From positions 1-10,904 of the forward strand of contig JAAHHL010000138.1 of NCBI GenBank assembly GCA_010672185.1: a stretch of 10,904 nucleotides of DNA, read 5' to 3'. The notes under the pieces were generated by a model that had not been told where the DNA came from, did not search any database, and saw only the letters and a program-made list of their open reading frames with translations. Each line of letters begins with the position of its first letter. Within the stretch, counting starts at the first letter, position 1. Made by a program: the position numbers and the translations under genes. Origin of the DNA: Caldora sp. SIO3E6. Its GTDB lineage: Bacteria; Cyanobacteriota; Cyanobacteriia; Cyanobacteriales; Coleofasciculaceae. Of this stretch, positions 1 to 5,290 are shown in pieces.

Positions 1-3
1 TTC

Positions 4-123
4 ATACCAAATCCGGTATCGATATACCCGCTATGCCCACATTGTAGAGACGTTTCATGAAACGTCCCAGAGCAAGATTTCACGGTTTGCTCAAAACGGC
101 TCTATTGTAACCGGATTTGGTAT
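4..123. repeat. MITE-like unit with 14-bp terminal inverted repeats
   Basis: Perfect 14-bp inverted repeats, ATACCAAATCCGGT at 4-17 and ACCGGATTTGGTAT at 110-123, bound a 120-bp stretch with no coding potential. The centre carries a second palindrome (49-66). The size and the lack of an ORF fit a small non-autonomous element or dispersed cyanobacterial repeat. No target-site duplication is obvious, so mobility is inference. Confidence 0.55.
49..66. repeat. Perfect 18-bp palindrome GACGTTTCATGAAACGTC
   Basis: Two 9-nt arms meet without a loop and are preceded by TGTAGA. It sits inside the larger inverted-repeat unit. Palindromes of this style (TGTAGAGACGT...ACGTC) recur between genes in filamentous cyanobacteria. 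As RNA it would form a hairpin, but no T-run follows, so it is not a convincing terminator. Confidence 0.6.
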
Positions 124-162
124 CACTACCCTGTCTAATCAATAAATGATGGATAAACTCTC

Positions 163-186
163 TCTCCGCGTCTCCGTGTCTCCGTC
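163..186. repeat. Octamer triplet TCTCCGCG / TCTCCGTG / TCTCCGTC
   Basis: Three consecutive 8-bp units differ only at the last two positions. It resembles the short TCTCCGTG-type tandem fragments common in intergenic cyanobacterial DNA. No function is evident. Confidence 0.6.
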
Positions 187-370
187 CAATCATACTAACG
201 CCGAAAGGGGTCATTGAGGATGTCTAAATCACAAACCTTCCACACTCCCCAAACAGTTTTAGAGTCTATAGGCGCACACCTATTCCATTATCTACAATAA
301 TAGCACAAAACAGCCACAAATTGCAATCAACCTATGAGAAAAAATATTTTAACAGTCTTAAACCTTTTCT

Positions 371-424
371 TCCTTCGTGTCCTACCCTTCGGGAACTCCT
401 TCGGAGAATGTGTCTTTGTGGTTT
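371..424. repeat. TCCTTCGTGTC...GTGTCTTTGTGG repeat interrupted by two mini-hairpins
   Basis: A TTCGTGTC / GTGTCTTTGTGG-type repeat is split by a short insert holding CCC-TTC-GGG (385-393) and CTCC-TTC-GGAG (396-406), two small hairpins back to back. The pattern suggests one short repeat inserted into another. This reading is inferred from internal symmetry only. Confidence 0.35.
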
Positions 425-466
425 ATTAAAATAGCCGTAAGAATCTTTTTTATCTAATGAGGGGGT

Positions 467-534
467 CTGGGGGAGCGATAAGACCCGCGCTATATTCGTA
501 AGAATTAGCGCCGGGATACAGTGGACTCCCCCAG
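467..534. repeat. Nested inverted repeat containing a second copy of the transposon right-end hairpin
   Basis: The outer arms CTGGGGGAG (467-475) and CTCCCCCAG (526-534) are perfect complements. Inside them lies CCCGCGCTA...TAGCGCCGGG (484-492 / 506-515), an imperfect hairpin with one bulged C. The 33 nt at 484-516 match the 32 nt at 1886-1917 downstream of tnpB except for one extra A, so the same hairpin flanks tnpB on both sides in direct orientation. It could be a relic right end of an older copy, a non-autonomous derivative, or part of this element's left end. Confidence 0.7.
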
Positions 535-569
535 GTTAATTAATGGGACTCAATGTCCCATTAATTAAC
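535..569. repeat. Perfect 15-bp hairpin, 5-nt loop
   Basis: GTTAATTAATGGGAC (535-549) and GTCCCATTAATTAAC (555-569) are exact reverse complements around the loop TCAAT. The hairpin abuts the preceding nested repeat with no spacer. It may belong to the left-end subterminal structure that HUH transposases of IS200/IS605 elements recognise, or be a separate palindromic repeat. No T-run follows, so a terminator is unlikely. Confidence 0.7.
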
Positions 570-570
570 A

Positions 571-597
571 TTTACTGTTGCGCTGCCAGCCAGTAAA
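571..597. repeat. Candidate left-end hairpin of the IS element
   Basis: TTTACTG (571-577) pairs with CAGTAAA (591-597) around a 13-nt loop, just before tnpB. IS200/IS605 elements carry subterminal hairpins rather than terminal inverted repeats, so this is a plausible left-end structure. The tnpB promoter -35 lies in its loop. The exact left boundary cannot be fixed from one copy. Confidence 0.4.
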
Positions 598-608
598 CCT
601 GGTATAAT
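578..608 (+). promoter_or_regulatory. tnpB promoter, near-leaderless
   Basis: A perfect -10 box TATAAT (603-608) lies 19 bp downstream of a weak -35 TTGCGC (578-583). Only seven bases separate the -10 from the tnpB ATG at 616. Transcription would therefore begin at or next to the start codon, giving a leaderless or nearly leaderless mRNA. No Shine-Dalgarno sequence is present. Start-site placement is inferred from normal sigma70 spacing. Confidence 0.5.
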
Positions 609-615
609 ATCTCTC

Positions 616-1875
616 ATGCTGACATTTAACTACCGCTACCGAATCTATCCAGATGCCCCTCAAGAGCAACAACTCATTGAGTGGATGGACATCTGTCGAG
701 GCGCGTACAACTACGCACTTCGAGAGATAAAAGATTGGTGCGATAGCCGTAAGTGTTTGATAGATAGATGTTCTCTCGACAAAGAGTATATCATCCCAGC
801 AGATACTAAGTTCCCCAACGAAATCTATCAGCTTAACAACCTGCCCAAAGCCAAGAAACAATTCCTAAGATTGAAAGAAGTTCCTTCTCAAGTTCTTCAA
901 CAGGCGATTAAACAGTTGCATAAAGGTTGGGATTATTTCACTAAGCGGGGATTTGGCTTTCCACGTTTCAAAAAATACGGGCAATTCAAGTCGTTGCTGT
1001 TTCCTCAGTTCAAGGGAAATCCCGTAACCGACTTGCACCTTCTACTGCCCAAAATCGGAGCAATCCCGATTAACTTGCATCGCCCAATCCCCAGTGGATT
1101 TGTGGTAAAGCAAGTACGAATCATTAGGAAAGCCGACCGATGGTACACATCTATACTCATTCAGTGTGATGTTAGTATTCCTGACCCTGCGCCCCACGGT
1201 CATCCGATTGGTGTAGATATTGGGTTGTCCAAGTTTTTGGCAACATCTGAAGGAGTTCTGGTAAAACCGCCGAAGTTTTTGAAGAAACTGCAACACAAGC
1301 TGAAATTGCTGCAACGCAGATTGTCCAGGAAAAAGAAGCGGTCTAAAAACTACTCGAAAGCCCGACTCCAAGTTGCCCGACTTCACCACAAAATTGATAA
1401 CAGCAGAAAGAACTTCCATTACAAACAAGCCCACGCCCTTTGTGATCAAGGTGACATGGTTTTCATGGAAAACCTGGACTATCGTGTCAGTGCCAAAGGA
1501 TTCTTGGGGAAACAGATGCTTGATGCAGGTTTTGGTCAGTTCCGAACCATCGTCAAGTATGTTTCCTCGAAACGTGGAAAGTTCTTTGCTCAAGTGGATG
1601 CTAGAGGGACTTCTCAAAGGTGTCCCTCCTGTGGGGGTGAGGTCAAAAAAGACTTGAGTGTTAGAGTTCATAGCTGTCCTCACTGTAACTATCAAACAGA
1701 TCGTGACGTGGCTAGTGGTATGGTCATAAGAAATCGAGGTCTAGAACTCATCAGTACCCCTGGACTAGGGGGAAAGGAAACTGCCTGTGCAGTCGGTCTG
1801 CCGGGGGCGGGAGAAATCTCGTCTAGGTCAGAGACGAAACCCCGCAAGGAAATAACCAGGAAATCTTCCAAGTGA
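616..1875 (+). CDS. tnpB: TnpB, RNA-guided RuvC-like nuclease of IS200/IS605 elements
   Basis: This 419-residue protein has the usual length for TnpB. Order: N-terminal helical/recognition part (about 1-190, starting with the family-typical TFNYRYRIYP); RuvC core with D201 (GVDIGLSKF), E285 (VFMENLDYR) and D364 (TDRDVASG); and a four-cysteine zinc ribbon at C336, C339, C354 and C357 (CPSCG, CPHCNYQ) between the last two catalytic acids. All catalytic and zinc residues are present, so the nuclease looks intact. TnpB proteins cut DNA next to a target-adjacent motif, guided by an omega-RNA made from the 3' end of their own gene, and this helps retain the element. The ATG at 616 sits 7 nt after a TATAAT, so no upstream start is plausible. 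The last 45 codons are low-complexity and basic, and overlap the presumed omega-RNA scaffold. Confidence 0.95.
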   Translation: MLTFNYRYRIYPDAPQEQQLIEWMDICRGAYNYALREIKDWCDSRKCLIDRCSLDKEYIIPADTKFPNEIYQLNNLPKAKKQFLRLKEVPSQVLQQAIKQLHKGWDYFTKRGFGFPRFKKYGQFKSLLFPQFKGNPVTDLHLLLPKIGAIPINLHRPIPSGFVVKQVRIIRKADRWYTSILIQCDVSIPDPAPHGHPIGVDIGLSKFLATSEGVLVKPPKFLKKLQHKLKLLQRRLSRKKKRSKNYSKARLQVARLHHKIDNSRKNFHYKQAHALCDQGDMVFMENLDYRVSAKGFLGKQMLDAGFGQFRTIVKYVSSKRGKFFAQVDARGTSQRCPSCGGEVKKDLSVRVHSCPHCNYQTDRDVASGMVIRNRGLELISTPGLGGKETACAVGLPGAGEISSRSETKPRKEITRKSSK

Positions 1876-1926
1876 TTGGAGGAAGCCCGCGCTATATTCG
1901 TAGAATTAGCGCCGGGAGGATGTCAC
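1740..1926 (+). ncRNA. Candidate omega-RNA (reRNA) overlapping tnpB 3' end and right end
   Basis: The end of tnpB and the following 50 nt hold consecutive potential stems: CCCCT/AGGGG (1757-1761/1767-1771), ACTGC-CTGT-GCAGT (1780-1793), TCGTCT/AGACGA (1819-1824/1832-1837), TCTTCCAA-GTGA-TTGGAGGA (1864-1883, one G-T pair, GNRA-type loop), and the right-end hairpin CCCGCGCTA/TAGCGCCGGG (1886-1916). Omega-RNAs of this family occupy exactly this position, with the guide being the host sequence just past the right end. Here the guide would fall in 1927 onward, entering the ATP-grasp gene leader. The boundaries are inferred and the pairing was done by eye. Confidence 0.55.
1886..1917 (+). repeat. 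Right-end hairpin, downstream copy of the 484-516 repeat
   Basis: CCCGCGCTA (1886-1894) pairs with TAGCGCCGGG (1907-1916), leaving one bulged C. This copy lacks one A present in the loop of the upstream copy. It is the probable right-end recognition hairpin for the transposase and the last stem of the omega-RNA. Confidence 0.65.
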
Positions 1927-1946
1927 CTCATACTAAAATTTACTGT

Positions 1947-3068
1947 ATGGCAAACTACGTAATAACAGGAAACAGTTTTAGATCCGGTTTGCTGGATGAA
2001 CTAAGCAGTAATTCTGATTATCAAATCTTTGACCAGCAGGAATTGAGCAATTCTGATGTATTTTTCAATACAGAAGATAAGATTTATGTAACTTTTGAAG
2101 GAGTTATAGATGAAGTTTACAAGCATCATAAGGATACAAAGTGGGTCGATAAAATTAAACTAATGCGAAATAAGTATGAATTTCGCAAGGTGCTAAAATC
2201 AATTTACCCCAATTTTTATTTTGAAAAAATATCTAGCAAAGATATTACTCAGCTCAAGATTATTAATAATAAAAAATTTGTCATCAAGCCTGTATATGGA
2301 TTTATGGCAACTGGGGTTAACTTTACCGATCGCTCAACTGATTTAGAACAAATTAAGCATAAGTTACAGGAAGAGATTGCTCAAAGTGCTCGATATTTTA
2401 ATGATTCAGTTGTCTCATCAAAGGTAGTGATAATTGAAGAATTTATAGATGGAGAGGAGTACGCTAGTGATTGTTATATAAATAGTGAGGGTGAGGTAGT
2501 AATTCTTAACATCACTGCCCATCCTACCCACGAGAAATTTCATTATATGCAAGCTTTATATCATACGAATTATCAAATATTTTCTCGATTGTACGATAAG
2601 ATTAAGTATATATTATCAGAATTTCATTCTCTCGTCGATATCAGTAACATTCCTATTCATGCCGAGTTTAAATTCAAAGATGAAAAGTTAATACCAATTG
2701 AGTTTAATCCCCTGAGGTTTGGTGGGATGGGATATGCTGATCTTACCTATTATTTTTTTGAAGTTAATCCTTTTAAGGTATTCTTTGAAGGGCAAAATAT
2801 TGCTCCTAGTCAATTATGGCAAGGAAGGTATGATAAGTACTTTGGTTGGGTGCTGGCCTATAATGGAAAGGGTCTCAATCTTAATCACTATGAGCCTGAT
2901 TATGATAAGATACAATCAAAATTTACCAATGTATTGAAATTAAAAAAAATAGATTATCAAAACTCTTTGGCCTTTGCTGTTCTATATGTGGAAGAAAAAA
3001 AACTAGAGAATCTTATGCAAGTGCTGAAGTTTGAGTTTAAAGATTTTTTCAAAAAAATAAGTGCTTAG
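1947..3068 (+). CDS. ATP-grasp domain carboxylate-amine ligase, substrate unknown
   Basis: The protein has 373 residues from ATG 1947. That start begins with MANYVITG, the expected first strand of the pre-ATP-grasp domain. Visible ATP-grasp marks are K114 in FVIKPVYGFMATGV (nucleotide lysine and glycine-rich loop, 111-124), EEFIDGEEYASDCYI (164-178), and the metal-binding E240 / E252 / N254 in IEFNPLRFGG. These enzymes join a carboxylate to an amine through an acylphosphate using ATP. The overall look is of the CPSase-L / D-Ala-ligase-like superfamily. The frame stays open upstream to GTG 1872, through the transposon right end, and an in-frame ATG at 1920 (right after GGGAGG) is another possible start. 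The gene is strikingly AT-rich (12 G/C in 60 bases at 2221-2280, against 27 of 60 at 3541-3600 in the next gene), suggesting separate acquisition. No Shine-Dalgarno precedes 1947. Confidence 0.85.
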   Translation: MANYVITGNSFRSGLLDELSSNSDYQIFDQQELSNSDVFFNTEDKIYVTFEGVIDEVYKHHKDTKWVDKIKLMRNKYEFRKVLKSIYPNFYFEKISSKDITQLKIINNKKFVIKPVYGFMATGVNFTDRSTDLEQIKHKLQEEIAQSARYFNDSVVSSKVVIIEEFIDGEEYASDCYINSEGEVVILNITAHPTHEKFHYMQALYHTNYQIFSRLYDKIKYILSEFHSLVDISNIPIHAEFKFKDEKLIPIEFNPLRFGGMGYADLTYYFFEVNPFKVFFEGQNIAPSQLWQGRYDKYFGWVLAYNGKGLNLNHYEPDYDKIQSKFTNVLKLKKIDYQNSLAFAVLYVEEKKLENLMQVLKFEFKDFFKKISA

Positions 3069-3145
3069 AGCACCGATATTGGCCATTACGATTAAGTGCT
3101 ACCTTATTTTGCTCTCTTTTTTCTGTTTTTGATTTTAACGCTTAT

Positions 3146-3175
3146 TTGTGTAACCTATTTATTGTATTCTATACA
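3146..3175 (+). promoter_or_regulatory. Possible promoter of the amidotransferase gene
   Basis: TTGTGT (3146-3151) and TATACA (3170-3175) are separated by 18 bp and lie 20 bp before the ATG at 3196, in a very AT-rich 127-bp gap. The spacing is right but both boxes are imperfect. If real, the amidotransferase and cNMP-domain genes are transcribed independently of the ATP-grasp gene. Confidence 0.3.
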
Positions 3176-3195
3176 AATATATTTAATTTAATCTT

Positions 3196-4116
3196 ATGTG
3201 TCGAGCTTTAGCTTATTTAGGAGAGCCCGTAGTGCTTGACGACTTGTTATTCAAGTCAGACAGTTCATTAATGAAACAGACCTATGCTCCACAAATGCTT
3301 AAATTACTGAATCTGGCTGGGTTTGGTATGGCAGCTTGGGAACCAAAGTCCCATAATCCGGAGGTTCCCTTTATTTACAAAACTGTTTCTGTTCCCTTCT
3401 TTGACCGTAACCTCAAAGTCCTATCGCAAAAGCTGCAACCAACTTGCTTGGTTGCCCATGTTCGCGGCGTCATCTCCGACCCCAGCGCCAAGATCAATAT
3501 ACAGAATGTCCATCCATTTCAGTATAAGGGGTTCAAGCTGGCTATGGCTCACAATGGCGACTTGGCTGATATGGATAAGATGAAATTTGACTTGCTCGAG
3601 TCCATCAAACCTGAAATTGCCCGCAACATTGAGGGTACAACAGACAGCGAATGGATCTATGCCTTACTGATGTCACAGATGGAAGACCCAACCAAGGATT
3701 TGGAACTCGACGAGATATTGCCAGCTTTGGAATCTACTTTGAAGATTATCAAACAGGTTCGGAAAAAACAAGGAATTGCAGTGGCTTCTTGGGTCAACCT
3801 GTTCATCTGTGACGGCAATGATTTAGTGGCAACTCGCTTTACCTTTGACTTCGGTTGTTATGCAGACAAAATCGACGAGTTTGGGCTTGGTCTAGCAGAC
3901 ATGAGCCTTTGGTATACTTTAGGTCAAGACTACGGTTGGCACAACGATGAGTGGAAATTAGTTGGTAGTGCGAAGAACGCTAATTCTGTAATTGTTGCCT
4001 CTGAACCTTTATCGAAAGATATCACAAATTGGACTGAAGTGCCGGAGTACTCAGTTCTCTACGTCAAGTCTGAGGGGGATTATCGGCAGGTGAAAATTGC
4101 CGATCTGGATATCTAA
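3196..4116 (+). CDS. Class II glutamine amidotransferase-like amidohydrolase (EgtC/YafJ type)
   Basis: This is a 306-residue Ntn-hydrolase. The start is fixed by the catalytic Cys2 (MCRALAYLGEP), which becomes the N-terminal nucleophile when Met is removed. The class II glutaminase signature is complete: R90 in VAHVRG, HPF at 106-108, N120-G121 in AHNGDL, D150 in GTTDSE, and the late SEPL at 269-272. The family hydrolyses glutamine or gamma-glutamyl amides. Fused members pass ammonia to a synthase domain, while stand-alone EgtC removes glutamate from a gamma-glutamyl intermediate of ergothioneine. There is no synthase domain here, and no egtB/egtD homologue in the window, so the substrate is unknown. 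It is longer than EgtC or YafJ (roughly 230-260 residues), mainly in the C-terminal half. It probably forms a transcription unit with the cNMP-domain gene 44 bp downstream. The product is cytoplasmic, with no signal peptide. Confidence 0.88.
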   Translation: MCRALAYLGEPVVLDDLLFKSDSSLMKQTYAPQMLKLLNLAGFGMAAWEPKSHNPEVPFIYKTVSVPFFDRNLKVLSQKLQPTCLVAHVRGVISDPSAKINIQNVHPFQYKGFKLAMAHNGDLADMDKMKFDLLESIKPEIARNIEGTTDSEWIYALLMSQMEDPTKDLELDEILPALESTLKIIKQVRKKQGIAVASWVNLFICDGNDLVATRFTFDFGCYADKIDEFGLGLADMSLWYTLGQDYGWHNDEWKLVGSAKNANSVIVASEPLSKDITNWTEVPEYSVLYVKSEGDYRQVKIADLDI

Positions 4117-4160
4117 ACCTCACTGTTGTATCTTTTGTTCTATCCAGATCTACTTTAATA

Positions 4161-5162
4161 ATGAACACAAACTTGAAACAAAAAGAAGAGTTTTTCAGCT
4201 CATTACCCCTCTTCCAGAGCCTGACATTAAGTGATTTGGATGATATTTTGTTGTTCGCTGAACCATTCTCTGTGGAAGCAGATACTATGCTCTTTCGTCA
4301 AGGTGAAGTAATGGCAGGCATTTATTGGCTTAGGGAAGGACGAGTGAAGTTATATGCGGATGTGCCAGGAAATGACCTAGTAGAAATAGAAACAGTTGGT
4401 TGTGGTGATCTTATTGGAGAACTCTCTCTTATGGATCATGGACTTAGCTTGACCTCTGGAGTAACTCTTGAACAGACATCCGGCTATTTTTTAAGCAATT
4501 TGCAGTTTGAGATGCTGCGATCTAGCTTAAGAGCCTCGGCATTAAAAATCATGAAATGCCTCCGACTCAAAATCTGTAACCGCATTCGGTTAAGAACTGA
4601 ACAAATCGCTGCTACTTTGGCTACTGGGGAAACAGAAGCAGTGCCTAATTTTGGGGTACAAGAGAACCAGGGACAACTTGATGCTGCGGCTTCTCCTTCA
4701 ACTTTAGATCGGTCGATGCTACAGTCGATTCCGCTATTTCGGCTCTTCTCTGTTGCCGAATTGGAGGATTTTCTTGCACCAATGCAGTTGTGGAATTTGC
4801 CACGAGGTCATGTTCTCTACACAGAAGGTTCTCCAGCGGATAACTGTTTTATTAACATTCGCGGTGCTCTCCGCACAACAATTTATCGACACAATCAATA
4901 TGAGCACCTTGCTGTTTATGGTCCAAGTCGGCTCGTGGGAGTTGTAGCGTTAATAGATGGTGGTACATACCCAGCAACTTGTGCAGTAAGGGAGCAAACA
5001 GCATTACTGGAAATAAATCCGTCTTACTTTGAGTCTCTTTATCAAGGAAATAAGGAGATTAACTTCAAGTTTCTCCACATAGTTAACCAAGAATTGGCGA
5101 TTGAGCTCCGGAAGCTAATCCGTCAGATAACAAGATTAGCATCTCAGGGTTGGTCTATTTAG
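4161..5162 (+). CDS. Protein with two degenerate cyclic-nucleotide-binding domains, no HTH
   Basis: The 333 residues contain two CRP-like cNMP-binding folds, about 12-125 (FFSSLPLFQSLTLSDLDDIL...) and 186-310 (MLQSIPLFRLFSVAELEDFL...), joined by a helix and a polar linker (155-185). Each shows the LFRQGE / LYTEGSPAD strand-turn and the G-rich turn before the phosphate-binding cassette. The cassettes are degenerate. Domain 1 reads IGELSLMDHGLSLTSGV, keeping Gly-Glu but with Leu where the phosphate-binding Arg belongs. Domain 2 reads VGVVALIDGGTYPATCAV, lacking both Glu and Arg. No helix-turn-helix, kinase or channel domain follows. It may act as a ligand-free scaffold, bind another ligand, or regulate the adjacent amidotransferase by contact. 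It is 44 bp behind that gene on the same strand, with no obvious Shine-Dalgarno. Confidence 0.85.
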   Translation: MNTNLKQKEEFFSSLPLFQSLTLSDLDDILLFAEPFSVEADTMLFRQGEVMAGIYWLREGRVKLYADVPGNDLVEIETVGCGDLIGELSLMDHGLSLTSGVTLEQTSGYFLSNLQFEMLRSSLRASALKIMKCLRLKICNRIRLRTEQIAATLATGETEAVPNFGVQENQGQLDAAASPSTLDRSMLQSIPLFRLFSVAELEDFLAPMQLWNLPRGHVLYTEGSPADNCFINIRGALRTTIYRHNQYEHLAVYGPSRLVGVVALIDGGTYPATCAVREQTALLEINPSYFESLYQGNKEINFKFLHIVNQELAIELRKLIRQITRLASQGWSI

Positions 5163-5198
5163 GGATTACCTCATCGAGTCCATTGATTCGGGTTTTGA

Positions 5199-5212
5199 AG
5201 TAATAAGTAATA
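5199..5212. repeat. Two heptamers AGTAATA, same family as the 8092 array in opposite orientation
   Basis: AGTAATA occurs twice in tandem 36 bp after the cNMP-domain stop codon. Its reverse complement, TATTACT, is a circular permutation of the TTACTTA unit repeated six times at 8092-8133. Confidence 0.5.
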
Positions 5213-5222
5213 AGCAGTAGTA

Positions 5223-5253
5223 GGACTTCAGTCCAAAAAGAAGCCAGCTGGCT
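5223..5253 (-). terminator. Possible terminator of the PIN/TRAM gene
   Basis: The palindrome AGCCAGCTGGCT (5242-5253) can fold as a 4-bp stem with an AGCT loop and is followed, reading the minus strand, by TCTTTTT. Just beyond it GGAC-TTCA-GTCC (5223-5234) forms a second small hairpin. The T-run is on the right side for the minus-strand PIN/TRAM gene, 37 bp after its stop. The stems are short, so this is weak. No equivalent T-run serves the plus-strand gene. Confidence 0.35.
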
Positions 5254-5290
5254 GACCCCACTTATACAGCAAACCCTATTTTAAAAATGC

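Larger units (their letters stand above)
124..466. other. Non-coding stretch with short repeat fragments
   Basis: No credible ORF, RNA gene or promoter is visible here. It contains an octamer triplet (163-186) and a degenerate repeat fragment with two small TTC-loop hairpins (371-424). The rest is AT-rich sequence without recognisable structure. Confidence 0.6.
484..1926 (+). mobile_element. IS200/IS605-type (IS1341-like, tnpB-only) insertion element
   Basis: The region contains tnpB flanked by subterminal hairpins and has no tnpA (HUH Y1 transposase) on either side within the window. It would therefore need a TnpA supplied elsewhere to move. The right end is placed just past the 1886-1916 hairpin, around the TCAC at 1923-1926, by analogy with family members that end shortly after the right hairpin. 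The left end is uncertain, anywhere from about 467 to 577. It lies directly upstream of the ATP-grasp gene. Confidence 0.55.

Noticed and set aside
565..861. 98-codon minus-strand frame over the tnpB start
   Set aside because: It covers the tnpB promoter and N-terminus on the opposite strand, with no recognisable motif.
1042..1695. 217-codon open frame antisense to tnpB
   Set aside because: It lies wholly opposite the conserved RuvC and zinc-ribbon codons of tnpB, and its translation has no recognisable domain, so it is a shadow frame.
3061..3100. Attenuator-like competing stems GTGCT/AGCAC/GTGCT after the ATP-grasp stop
   Set aside because: The stems are only 5 bp, one loop is over 20 nt, and the nearby T-rich sequence is too far from the stem to make a convincing terminator or switch.
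4161..5162. CRP/FNR-type transcription factor
   Set aside because: The region after each cNMP domain lacks a helix-turn-helix, and the protein instead contains a second cNMP domain and then ends.
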